From the NCBI RefSeq assembly GCF_007830455.1, contig NZ_VLLB01000006.1:62001-126000 (forward strand): a stretch of DNA of 64,000 nt. The letters are read 5' to 3'. The notes under the pieces were generated by a model, which saw only the letters and a list, made by a program, of their open reading frames with translations, made no database searches and was not told the DNA's origin. The translations under genes were made by a program, and so were the position numbers. This document shows positions 50,211 to 58,133 of the stretch, piece by piece (within the stretch, counting starts at the first letter, position 1; each line of letters begins with the position of its first letter). Source of the stretch: Pseudoduganella lurida (GTDB lineage: Bacteria; Pseudomonadota; Gammaproteobacteria; Burkholderiales; Burkholderiaceae_D).

Positions 50211-51614
50211 TCAGCCGACCGTCTTCACCCACACCGCCTGCGCATTGGTGAACTCGCGCAGGCCGAAGTGCGACAGCTCGCGGCCATAGCCGCTTTTCTT
50301 CACGCCGCCAGTGGGAATGCGCGGGTCCGTCAGCGAGAAGCCGTTGACGAACACGCCGCCCGTTTCCAGGCGCCGGGCGATGCGCTGCGCCTGCACCGTG
50401 TCGCCCGTCCACAGCGCGCCACCCAGCCCGTAATCGCTCGTGTTGGCCAAAGCGATCGCGTGCTCGACATCGTCGGCCGCCTTGATGGCGGCCACCGGGC
50501 CGAAGGTCTCCTCGTCAAACGCGGCCATGCCGGGCACCACGCCGGCCAATACCGTCGGCGCATAGAAATTGCCGGCGCCAGGCAGCTTTTCGCCGCCCAG
50601 CAGCAGCGTCGCACCGGCCGCGATCGTGCGCTGCACCTGGCCGTGCAGCTCTTCGAGCAGGTCGGCGCGCGCCATCGGCCCCATCGTGGTGGCCGGGTCC
50701 AGCGGATCGCCGACGGTCACCTGCCGCGCGGCGGCCACGAACTTGCGCGTGAACTCCTCCAGCACAGGCCGCTCGACGATGAAGCGCTTGGCGGCCAGGC
50801 ACACCTGCCCGGCGTTCTGGAAGCGTGCGTGGACGGCGGCCTTGACGGCCAGGTCGATGTTCGCGTCGGCCAGCACGATGAACGCGTCGGAACCGCCCAG
50901 CTCCAGCAGGCTTTTCTTCAGCGCCCGGCCGGCCAGCGCGGCGATGGCCGCACCGGCGCGGGCACTGCCGGTCAAGGTCACCGCCGCGATGCGCGGATCG
51001 CCGATGACGCGCGCCACCGTGTCGTTGTCGGCATTCAGGCTGGCGAACAGGCCCCGCGGGAAACCGGCGGCCTCGTAGAGTTCCTGCAGTGCGAACGCGG
51101 CGCCCATCACGTTCGGCGCATGCTTGAGCACGAAGCCGTTCCCGGACAACATGATGGGGCCGGCGGCACGGATCACCTGCCACAGCGGGAAGTTCCACGG
51201 CATCACGGCCAGCACCGTGCCGATCGGCAGATACGACACGAATACCTGGTCGCCGCCCTCGACCGGCACCGGCTCGTCGGCCAGGAGCGCGGGACCGTGT
51301 GCCACCAGCCACTCGAGGGAGCCGGCGCATTTCTCCACTTCGGCGCGCGCGGCCGCGAGCGTCTTGCCCATCTCGCTGGTCATCAGTGTCGCCAGGCGTT
51401 CGCTGTTCTCGCGCAGCAGCGCGGCCAGGCGGCGATAGGCTGATACGCGTTCGGCGATCGGCGTGTCGCGCCACTGCCGCTGGGCTGCGGCGTTCGCGCC
51501 CAGCAGCTGCTCGACCTCGGCAGCGGTGTGGAACGGGTAATTGGCGATCAGTGCGCCGCTGGCCGGATTGCGCGAGACGGCGCCGGCGGGGGAAAGGGGA
51601 TCGAGTTTCGACAT
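50211..51614 (-). CDS. NAD(P)-dependent succinate-semialdehyde-type dehydrogenase
   Basis: Aldehyde dehydrogenase of 467 residues, closest to the Sad/GabD group. Key motifs: AVMPWNFPLWQVIRAA, the base region LLELGGSDAFIVLAD, and the nucleophile in NAGQVCLAAKRF. The C-terminus has KKSGYGRELSHFGLREF. GGAGG lies 4 bases before the ATG. An XRE regulator gene is 89 bases upstream on the same strand and may control it. The pair interrupts the usual secA-argJ neighbourhood and looks like an insertion. The natural substrate (succinate semialdehyde or another short aldehyde) is not fixed by sequence. Confidence 0.88.
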   Translation of the reverse strand: MSKLDPLSPAGAVSRNPASGALIANYPFHTAAEVEQLLGANAAAQRQWRDTPIAERVSAYRRLAALLRENSERLATLMTSEMGKTLAAARAEVEKCAGSLEWLVAHGPALLADEPVPVEGGDQVFVSYLPIGTVLAVMPWNFPLWQVIRAAGPIMLSGNGFVLKHAPNVMGAAFALQELYEAAGFPRGLFASLNADNDTVARVIGDPRIAAVTLTGSARAGAAIAALAGRALKKSLLELGGSDAFIVLADANIDLAVKAAVHARFQNAGQVCLAAKRFIVERPVLEEFTRKFVAAARQVTVGDPLDPATTMGPMARADLLEELHGQVQRTIAAGATLLLGGEKLPGAGNFYAPTVLAGVVPGMAAFDEETFGPVAAIKAADDVEHAIALANTSDYGLGGALWTGDTVQAQRIARRLETGGVFVNGFSLTDPRIPTGGVKKSGYGRELSHFGLREFTNAQAVWVKTVG

Positions 51615-51703
51615 ACGGCCTCCATGACGGTTTGCAGCAGCAAGCACTGCCTGTTCAATCACTGTAGACCTGTCGCGCGGGCCGGGGAAGGCGTCCCGTG
51701 ATC

Positions 51704-52513
51704 CTATGAGTGCCGCTCCCAGGCAGGCTCGCGCGGCATGTAGGTCACCAGCGACAGGTCCGGCCGGCCCACCGGGGTCAGTGCCAGGTACGTGTAGGCG
51801 ACCTGCGCGCCGCCGGGCAGCCGCAGGATCTTGCCGCCCTCGTCGAAGATCTTGACGTCCGTATCGCCCCACCAGGCGCTGAATTCCGGGCTCAGGTCGG
51901 ACAGCTCGGCCACCAGCGCGTCGAACGGCGCCTTGTCCTGGGCCTGGGCACGCGCGGCGCGGAAGGTGGAGAGCATGCTGCGCGCCATCTGCGCCCAGTC
52001 GACGATGCGGGTGCGGAACGGCTCGTGCAGGAACAGCAGGCGCAGCGTGTTGCGCTCGTGCGGCTGCAATGCGGCGTAATCGACGAACAGGTCGGCGACG
52101 GCGGCGTTCCAGACCAGGATGTCGAGCCGCGTGTTGCGCACGTAGGCTGGAACATCGATGGCACGCACCAGCTGTTCCAGTCCATCGCTGACGGGACCGT
52201 TGCCGGCTGGCGGCGGTGGCGGCTGGCGTGCGGCCAGCGCGAACAGGTGGGCCGCTTCGGCCTGGTCCAGCCGCAGGACATCGCCGATGCGGCGCAGCGC
52301 ATCGGCCGACGGATGGATTTCGCGGCCCTGCTCCAGCCAGGTGTACCAGCTGACGCTGACGCCGGCCAGCAGCGCCACTTCCTCGCGGCGCAGTCCCGGC
52401 GTGCGGCGCGGGCCGGCAGGCAGGCCGAAGTCGGTGGGCTGCAACCGCGCGCGGCGGCTGCTGAGGAAGGCGCCCAGTTCGCGGCGCTGTTCGGGAGAAG
52501 GATGGTCGGACAT
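51704..52513 (-). CDS. XRE-family regulator with MmyB-like ligand domain
   Basis: Transcription factor of 269 residues: helix-turn-helix at about residues 35-90 (TPGLRREEVALLAGVSVSWY, then TWLEQGREIHPSADALRRI), then an MmyB-type PAS-like domain (~105-260) with LVRAIDVPAYVRNTRLDILV and NAAVADLF. These proteins typically bind fatty acids or similar ligands. AGGG lies 7 bases before the ATG. A frame open upstream contains a hexamer repeat that would add Ile-Pro/Thr-Pro dipeptides, but it lacks a good start. It precedes a semialdehyde dehydrogenase gene on the same strand, the probable target. Confidence 0.88.
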   Translation of the reverse strand: MSDHPSPEQRRELGAFLSSRRARLQPTDFGLPAGPRRTPGLRREEVALLAGVSVSWYTWLEQGREIHPSADALRRIGDVLRLDQAEAAHLFALAARQPPPPPAGNGPVSDGLEQLVRAIDVPAYVRNTRLDILVWNAAVADLFVDYAALQPHERNTLRLLFLHEPFRTRIVDWAQMARSMLSTFRAARAQAQDKAPFDALVAELSDLSPEFSAWWGDTDVKIFDEGGKILRLPGGAQVAYTYLALTPVGRPDLSLVTYMPREPAWERHS

Positions 52514-52536
52514 CGCGGAACCCTGCGGAGGAGGAA

Positions 52537-52605
52537 GCGGAATCGGCGTCGGCGTCGGAATACGAATTGGAATCGGAATGAAGCCGGAATCGGAATCGGC
52601 GGAAG
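52537..52605. repeat. Degenerate hexanucleotide repeat upstream of XRE gene
   Basis: The tract is built from GGAATC-like hexamers on the plus strand (ATTCCG on the minus strand), with GGCGTC variants. It sits between the XRE gene start and the secA terminator. In the XRE frame it would encode alternating Pro and Ile/Thr residues. Confidence 0.75.
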
Positions 52606-52613
52606 CAGAATGC

Positions 52614-52640
52614 AAAAAACCGGAGCGTACCCCGGTTTTT
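52614..52640 (-). terminator. Intrinsic terminator of secA
   Basis: AAAAACCGG and CCGGTTTTT flank an AGCGTACC loop, with T runs in both directions, so it can work on either strand. It lies 17 bases after the secA stop. Confidence 0.85.
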
Positions 52641-52657
52641 CTCGCTGCGTCAGCCCA

Positions 52658-55420
52658 TCAGGCCAGCTTGCCGTGGCAGGCCTTGTACTTCTTGCCGCTG
52701 CCGCAAGGGCAAGGGTCGTTGCGGCCGATCTTCGGGCCGACCTGCACTTCGGCGGCCGGCGTGGTGGTGGTCACCGAGATCGGTGCCAGCAGCTCTTCCG
52801 GCGCCGCGTTCGGGTCGAAGTCGGCGTGCTGGTAATGCACGTTCTCCAGCTGCGTGGCGGCCATGGCCGCTTCGGCCGCTTCCACTTCCTCGCGGGACTG
52901 GATACGCACCGTCATCACCAGGCGCACGACCTCGTTCTTGATCATGTCCAGCATCTGGGCGAACAGCTCGAACGCTTCGCGCTTGTATTCCTGCTTCGGG
53001 TTCTTCTGCGCATAGCCGCGCAGGTGGATACCCTGACGCAGGTGGTCCAGCGCGGCCAGGTGTTCGCGCCAGTGGCTGTCGACACCCTGCAGCATCACGC
53101 TGCGTTCGAAGCCGCCGAACGATTCCTTGCCGACGATGGCGATCTTGCTGTTGTAGACCTCGTCCGCCGCCGCCGTCACGCGCTCGACGATGTCTTCGTC
53201 CGTCAGGTTGTTTTCCTTCTCCAGCATCTCCGCCAGCGGCACGTTGATCTGCCACTCGGCCGCCAGCGCAGCCTGCAGGCCCGGCACGTCCCACTGCTCT
53301 TCGACCGATTCGGCCGGCACGTACTGGCGCACCACTTCCTCGAACACGCCGTGGCGCAGGTTCTGGATCATCTCGGAGATGTCGGTCGCTTCCAGCAGTT
53401 CGTTGCGCTGCTGGTAGATCACCTTGCGCTGGTCGTTGGCCACGTCGTCGTATTCGAGCAGCTGCTTGCGCACGTCGAAGTTGCGCGCCTCGACCTTGCG
53501 CTGCGCCGATTCGATCGAGCGCGTGACGATGCCCGCCTCGATCGGTTCGCCTTCCGGCATCTTCAGGCGTTCCATGATGGCGCGCACGCGGTCGCCCGCG
53601 AAGATGCGCAGCAAAGGATCGTCCAGCGACAGGTAGAAGCGGGACGAGCCCGGGTCGCCCTGGCGGCCGGAACGGCCACGCAGCTGGTTGTCGACGCGGC
53701 GCGATTCATGGCGCTCGGTGCCGATGATGTGCAGGCCACCGGCCGCCACCACCTTCTCGTGCAGCGCCTGCCAGCCGTCGCGCAGCCTGGCCGATTGCGC
53801 GGCCTTCTCCGCATCCGACAGGGCCGGATTGGCCTCGACGAACTGGATCTGCTTCTCGACGTTGCCGCCCAAAACGATGTCGGTCCCGCGGCCCGCCATG
53901 TTGGTGGCGATGGTGATGGCCTGCGGCGAACCGGCCTGCGCGATGATCTCGGCCTCGCGGGCGTGCTGCTTGGCGTTCAGCACGTTGTGCGGCAGCTTGG
54001 CCTTGTCGAGGATCCCCGACAGCAGCTCGGAGTTCTCGATCGACGTGGTACCCACCAGCACCGGCTGGCCGCGCTCGTAGCACTCGCGGATGTCGGTGAC
54101 CATCGCCATGTATTTTTCCTGCGCCGACTTGTACACCTGGTCCTGCTTGTCCTTGCGGGCGGACGGGCGGTTCGGCGGCACCACCACGGTCTCGAGGCCG
54201 TAGATGTCCTGGAACTCGAACGCTTCCGTGTCGGCGGTACCCGTCATGCCGGCCAGCTTGCCGTACATGCGGAAGTAGTTCTGGAACGTGATCGAGGCCA
54301 GCGTCTGGTTCTCGTTCTGGATCTTGACGCCTTCCTTCGCCTCGACGGCCTGGTGCAGGCCGTCGGACCAGCGGCGGCCCGTCATCATGCGGCCGGTGAA
54401 TTCGTCGACGATGACCACTTCGCCGTGCTGCACGACGTAATGCTGGTCCTTGTGGTACAGCGCATGGGCGCGCAGCGCCGCATACAGGTGGTGCACCAGC
54501 GTGATGTTGGCCGAGTCGTACAGCGACGCGCCTTCCGGCAGCAGGCCCATCTGCGTGAGGATCGCCTCGGCCTTCTCGTGGCCCGCTTCCGTCAGCAGCA
54601 CCTGGTGCGCCTTCTCGTCCTTCGTGTAGTCGCCCGGGACTTCGACGTTGCCGCCGCCGTCCGGCTTCTCTTCGCCGATCTGCAGGGTCAGCTGGGGCGG
54701 CACGGTATTGATCTTGTGGTACAGGTCCGTGTGGTTCTCGGCCTGGCCGGAGATGATCAGCGGAGTGCGCGCCTCGTCGATCAGGATCGAGTCGACTTCA
54801 TCGACGATGGCGTAGTTCAGGCCGCGCTGCACGCGGTCGCGGATCTCGAACACCATGTTGTCGCGCAGGTAGTCGAAACCGAATTCGTTGTTGGTGCCGT
54901 AGGTGATGTCGGAACCGTAGGCTTCCTGCTTGACGGCATGGTCCATCTGCGACAGGTTGATGCCCGTCGTCAGGCCCAGCCAGCGGTACAGCTTGCCCAT
55001 CGTTTCCGCATCGCGCTGGGCCAGGTAATCGTTGACCGTGACGATGTGCACGCCCTTGCCGGACAGCGCGTTCAGGTAGGCCGGCAGCGTGCCGGTCAGC
55101 GTCTTGCCCTCGCCCGTGCGCATCTCGGCGATTTTCCCGTAGTGCAGCACCATGCCGCCCAGCAGCTGGACATCGAAGTGGCGCATCTTGAAGACGCGCT
55201 TCGACGCCTCGCGGCACACGGCGAATGCCTCGACCAGCAGGTCGTCCAGCGACTCGCCGTTGGCGACGCGGGCCTTGAAGGCGGGCGTTTTCGCCTGCAG
55301 TTCGGCGTCCGACAGCTGTTCGTACTGCGACTCGAGCGCATTGATCTCGTTGACAGTCTTCTGGTATTGCTTGAGGAGCCGCTGGTTACGGCTGCCGAAA
55401 ATCCGGGTCAGTAAGGACAT
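52658..55420 (-). CDS. secA: Preprotein translocase ATPase SecA
   Basis: Motor of the Sec pathway. The 920-residue protein shows Walker A MRTGEGKTLTGTLPAYLN, the DEAD-type box VDEVDSILIDEARTPLIISG, the second nucleotide domain (GRQGDPGSSRFYLSLDD) and the C-terminal zinc finger CPCGSGKKYKACHG that contacts SecB. Start chosen at MSLLTRIFGSRNQR, the normal N-terminus; upstream reading is not conserved. It is transcribed alone from the promoter region shared with dciA and ends at a terminator. All exported nuclease and PEP-CTERM proteins above would depend on it. Confidence 0.98.
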   Translation of the reverse strand: MSLLTRIFGSRNQRLLKQYQKTVNEINALESQYEQLSDAELQAKTPAFKARVANGESLDDLLVEAFAVCREASKRVFKMRHFDVQLLGGMVLHYGKIAEMRTGEGKTLTGTLPAYLNALSGKGVHIVTVNDYLAQRDAETMGKLYRWLGLTTGINLSQMDHAVKQEAYGSDITYGTNNEFGFDYLRDNMVFEIRDRVQRGLNYAIVDEVDSILIDEARTPLIISGQAENHTDLYHKINTVPPQLTLQIGEEKPDGGGNVEVPGDYTKDEKAHQVLLTEAGHEKAEAILTQMGLLPEGASLYDSANITLVHHLYAALRAHALYHKDQHYVVQHGEVVIVDEFTGRMMTGRRWSDGLHQAVEAKEGVKIQNENQTLASITFQNYFRMYGKLAGMTGTADTEAFEFQDIYGLETVVVPPNRPSARKDKQDQVYKSAQEKYMAMVTDIRECYERGQPVLVGTTSIENSELLSGILDKAKLPHNVLNAKQHAREAEIIAQAGSPQAITIATNMAGRGTDIVLGGNVEKQIQFVEANPALSDAEKAAQSARLRDGWQALHEKVVAAGGLHIIGTERHESRRVDNQLRGRSGRQGDPGSSRFYLSLDDPLLRIFAGDRVRAIMERLKMPEGEPIEAGIVTRSIESAQRKVEARNFDVRKQLLEYDDVANDQRKVIYQQRNELLEATDISEMIQNLRHGVFEEVVRQYVPAESVEEQWDVPGLQAALAAEWQINVPLAEMLEKENNLTDEDIVERVTAAADEVYNSKIAIVGKESFGGFERSVMLQGVDSHWREHLAALDHLRQGIHLRGYAQKNPKQEYKREAFELFAQMLDMIKNEVVRLVMTVRIQSREEVEAAEAAMAATQLENVHYQHADFDPNAAPEELLAPISVTTTTPAAEVQVGPKIGRNDPCPCGSGKKYKACHGKLA

Positions 55421-55524
55421 GCTTGAATTTCTTGAATAAACGCCGTTTAAAAAAGACCGCTGTGCGGGAGGGGTTTCCGCCCGTGCCCAGGGTACCTGCC
55501 CCACGACTATGGCAAAAGACCATG

Positions 55525-55533
55525 ATTTTAGCA
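55525..55533 (-). promoter_or_regulatory. Extended -10 promoter for secA
   Basis: On the minus strand TGCTAAAAT is an extended -10 element (TGN plus a near-consensus hexamer), about 105 bases before the secA start. No good -35 was found, which is acceptable for extended -10 promoters. Confidence 0.4.
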
Positions 55534-55711
55534 CGGGGGTACATGGGGCTGCCCGAACGGTAAGACAATAGCCTGATGGGAAATATTAACATCCAGCATT
55601 AACCGGAGCGGTACGGCTGGCCGCCCGCGGCGCCTGCCGGGGGACGCGAAGCCGGCCCGACGGTGCCCATCCTCCGCTGCACACCCGGCGCGGCTATGCT
55701 AAGGTGCGCGA

Positions 55712-56179
55712 ATGCGATTCAACTCACCGAACCAGACCCGCACCGCCGTTGGCGCCACGGATTTCCTGCGCTATCACGACAAGCTGGCAGCCCTGCTGCC
55801 CGCCGTCCAGCGCATGGCACAGCTGCAACAGGACTGCGCGCGCGTGCTGCCGGCCGCGTTCGGCCTGTGCGAGATCCTGTCGTTCGAGGCGGGGCTGCTG
55901 GTGCTGTCGACGCCCAACGCGTCGGTCGCCGCCAAGCTTAAACAGCAATTGCCAAAACTGCAAGAGACGCTGGCGCAAAAAGGCTGGCAGGTCGACAGCG
56001 TGAAGTTGAAGGTGCAGATGATGAAGGCGATGTCGACACCGCCCGTGGAGCGCCGTCCGCTGGTGATCCCGGCAGTGGGTGTCGATTCGTTCGCCGAGCT
56101 GTCCGACGCGCTCGAACCAACCAAGGCCAACGCCACGCTGATCGCCGCGCTGAAGAACCTGGTCGCGCACCGGCGCTAG
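55712..56179 (+). CDS. dciA: DciA-family protein (DUF721), helicase loader type
   Basis: Short protein of 155 residues whose N-terminal DUF721 domain (LLPAVQRMAQLQQDCARVLP, then LVLSTPNASVAAKLKQQLPK) matches DciA, the replicative helicase operator used by bacteria without DnaC/DnaI. Its location between lpxC and secA is conserved. The start was chosen as the ATG giving MRFNSPNQTRTAV; there is no strong ribosome site. It is convergent with lpxC across a perfect-armed REP-like palindrome. Functional assignment rests on domain and synteny. Confidence 0.9.
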   Translation: MRFNSPNQTRTAVGATDFLRYHDKLAALLPAVQRMAQLQQDCARVLPAAFGLCEILSFEAGLLVLSTPNASVAAKLKQQLPKLQETLAQKGWQVDSVKLKVQMMKAMSTPPVERRPLVIPAVGVDSFAELSDALEPTKANATLIAALKNLVAHRR

Positions 56180-56190
56180 CTTACTGCCCA

Positions 56191-56233
56191 GCTCGTGTCC
56201 GTGTCGGGGTCTGACCCCATGGTGGACACGAGC
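56191..56233. repeat. REP-like palindrome with perfect 10-base arms
   Basis: GCTCGTGTCC and GGACACGAGC flank the core GGGGTCTGACCCC. Of the copies in the window this one is the most regular. It lies between the dciA stop and the lpxC stop and could act as a two-way transcript end. Confidence 0.9.
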
Positions 56234-56239
56234 TCGGCC

Positions 56240-57175
56240 TTAGTTGTATTCCCACTCCTGCTCGAGCTGGCGCGCATACGATGGCGGGGCCTGGTCGGCG
56301 GAGTCGTAGGTGACGATCTCGTAGGCATCCGGCCGGGCCAGCAGTTCGCGCAGCAGGCGGTTGTTCAGCGCGTGGCCGGACTTGTGGGCCTCGTAGGCGC
56401 AGATCAGCGGGTGGCCGATCACGTACAGGTCGCCGATCGCGTCCAGGATCTTGTGGCGCACGAATTCGTCGTCGTAGCGCAGGCCGTCGGGATTCAGGAC
56501 ACGGTACTCATCCATCACGATGGCGTTTTCCAGCGAGCCGCCGCGCGCCAGGCCGATCCCGCGCAGCATTTCCACATCCTGCATGAAGCCGAAGGTACGG
56601 GCGCGCGCCACGGCCTGGATGTACGACTGCGTGCCGAAATCGATCTGCGCGCGCTGCGCCGTGCCGTCGACGGCCGGGTGATTGAATTCGATGAAGAAGT
56701 CCAGCTTGAAGCCGTCGTGCGGCACGAGGCGGGCCCACTTCTCGTTGGCGCCCTGGCCATCGCGCACTTCGACGGGCTTCAGGATGCGCAGGAACTGTTT
56801 CGGCGCGTCCTGCTCGGCCAGGCCGGCCTGCTGCAGCAGGAACACGAACGACGAGGCCGAGCCGTCCATGATGGGAATCTCTTCGGCCGTCACGTCGACA
56901 AACAGGTTGTCGATACCGAGACCCGCGCAGGCGGACATCAGGTGCTCGATCGTCGAGACGCGTGCGCCGTCGCGGATCATCACCGTCGCCATCCGGGTGT
57001 CGCCGATCTCAAGCGGCCCCACGGGGAACACCACCGGCGGCGTCAGGTCCACGCGCGCGAAGACGATGCCCGTGCCGGGCGGGGCCGGCCGCAGGGTCAG
57101 TTCGACCTTGGTGCCGGAGTGCACGCCGACACCGATGGTGCGGACGGTTTCCTGGATGGTTCGTTGTTTCAGCAT
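56240..57175 (-). CDS. lpxC: UDP-3-O-acyl-N-acetylglucosamine deacetylase
   Basis: First committed step of lipid A synthesis, zinc dependent. The 311-residue protein has STIEHLMSACAGLGIDN with the first zinc His, IPIMDGSASSF, and the late zinc and catalytic residues in RHKILDAIGDLYVIGHPL and AHKSGHALNN. Its ATG lies 6 bases after a perfect TATAAT and has no ribosome site, so the mRNA may start at the ATG itself. It normally follows ftsZ; here several accessory genes intervene. No degradation-prone tail feature is obvious. Confidence 0.97.
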   Translation of the reverse strand: MLKQRTIQETVRTIGVGVHSGTKVELTLRPAPPGTGIVFARVDLTPPVVFPVGPLEIGDTRMATVMIRDGARVSTIEHLMSACAGLGIDNLFVDVTAEEIPIMDGSASSFVFLLQQAGLAEQDAPKQFLRILKPVEVRDGQGANEKWARLVPHDGFKLDFFIEFNHPAVDGTAQRAQIDFGTQSYIQAVARARTFGFMQDVEMLRGIGLARGGSLENAIVMDEYRVLNPDGLRYDDEFVRHKILDAIGDLYVIGHPLICAYEAHKSGHALNNRLLRELLARPDAYEIVTYDSADQAPPSYARQLEQEWEYN

Positions 57176-57181
57176 TTCACG

Positions 57182-57187
57182 ATTATA
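57182..57187 (-). promoter_or_regulatory. TATAAT box directly before lpxC
   Basis: On the minus strand a consensus -10 hexamer TATAAT is followed by CGTGAA and then the ATG. The start point would then be at or within a base or two of the ATG. No matching -35 box is present at 16-18 bases, so other upstream promoters are also possible. Confidence 0.4.
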
Positions 57188-57380
57188 TCGAGATTCGACG
57201 GCTGGCGTTCCCGGCCGTGGCTTCGCCTCGACAAGTTGAAACGACGATAACGTCGGCCGCCATGACAGGTTGCCGGGACACGCTGCGGCCATCGCCCTGC
57301 CCATCCCGATGTTCGCTCTGCACGCAGCGGCTGGCATGGCCGTTGCAATCTCCTCCCGCATGGACTGTCGGGAGAACGCC

Positions 57381-58094
57381 ATGACATCGCCGCACATGCT
57401 TGCCGTCCTGCTGCTGATCGCCAGCAGCGCCGCCGCCGCGCTGGCTGCCGCGACACCCTTGCTGCAGAACGGCGGCTTCGAAGCCGGCTTCACCGGCTGG
57501 ACCGTCGTCGACCGTCCCGGCAGCGCCGGCACCTGGTTCGCGCACGCGGGAACGGCCACCCCGCTCAGCTCGATCGCGACCGTGGGCGCGCACGGCGGCA
57601 GCACCTATGCCGTGACGGACCAGTTCAACCCCGGCACCCACGCGCTGCTCCAGGGCTTTGGCGTGGCACCGGGCGCCGCATCGGTGACCCTGGACTTCAG
57701 CATGTTCGTCAACTCCTATGGCGCCTTCGCCCCGCACAACGGCGAGCTCGATCACACCACGCCGCGCGCGCAATTCGGCCGCGTCGACCTGCTGTCGGCC
57801 GGCGCCGATCCGTTCGACACGGGCGCCGGCGTGCTGCGCAACTTCTACTTCGGCATCGACGATCCGTCCACCAATCCCCATCCCTACACCGACTACACGT
57901 TCGACATCACGCCGCTGGTGGCGGCCGGGGGGAACTACCAGCTGCGTTTCGCGGCGGTGGAAACGGACTTCTTCCTGCACCTGGGGGTGGACGACGTGAG
58001 CATCGACGCCGTGTTCGCAGTGCCGGAACCGGACAGCCTGGCCCTGCTGGGGCTGGGCCTTGGCGGCCTGGTGGCGGTGCGCCGGCGCGCCTGA
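57381..58094 (+). CDS. PEP-CTERM exoprotein, copy 1
   Basis: Exported protein of 237 residues with a signal peptide (LAVLLLIASSAAAALA), the opening TPLLQNGGFEAGFTGWTVVD, and the sorting signal VPEPDSLALLGLGLGG followed by the basic RRR end. GGGAG lies 5 bases before the ATG. It is a close paralogue of the next gene; segments such as HALLQGFGVAPGA, STNPHPYTDYTFDIT and YQLRFAAVET are nearly the same in both. The tandem pair probably arose by local duplication. The domain is likely a carbohydrate-binding-like beta sandwich. The partner molecule is unknown, and no exosortase gene lies in the window. Confidence 0.9.
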   Translation: MTSPHMLAVLLLIASSAAAALAAATPLLQNGGFEAGFTGWTVVDRPGSAGTWFAHAGTATPLSSIATVGAHGGSTYAVTDQFNPGTHALLQGFGVAPGAASVTLDFSMFVNSYGAFAPHNGELDHTTPRAQFGRVDLLSAGADPFDTGAGVLRNFYFGIDDPSTNPHPYTDYTFDITPLVAAGGNYQLRFAAVETDFFLHLGVDDVSIDAVFAVPEPDSLALLGLGLGGLVAVRRRA

Positions 58095-58133
58095 GCAGGA
58101 TCGGATATCGAAACACCTCTACAGGAGAACATC

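Noticed and set aside
51710..55414. Very long open frame (over 1200 codons) on the plus strand opposite secA
   Set aside because: It is the complement of the codon pattern of secA and the XRE gene in high-GC DNA; the translation has low-complexity Arg/His/Val/Gln-rich sequence and no domain, while the minus strand encodes an intact SecA.
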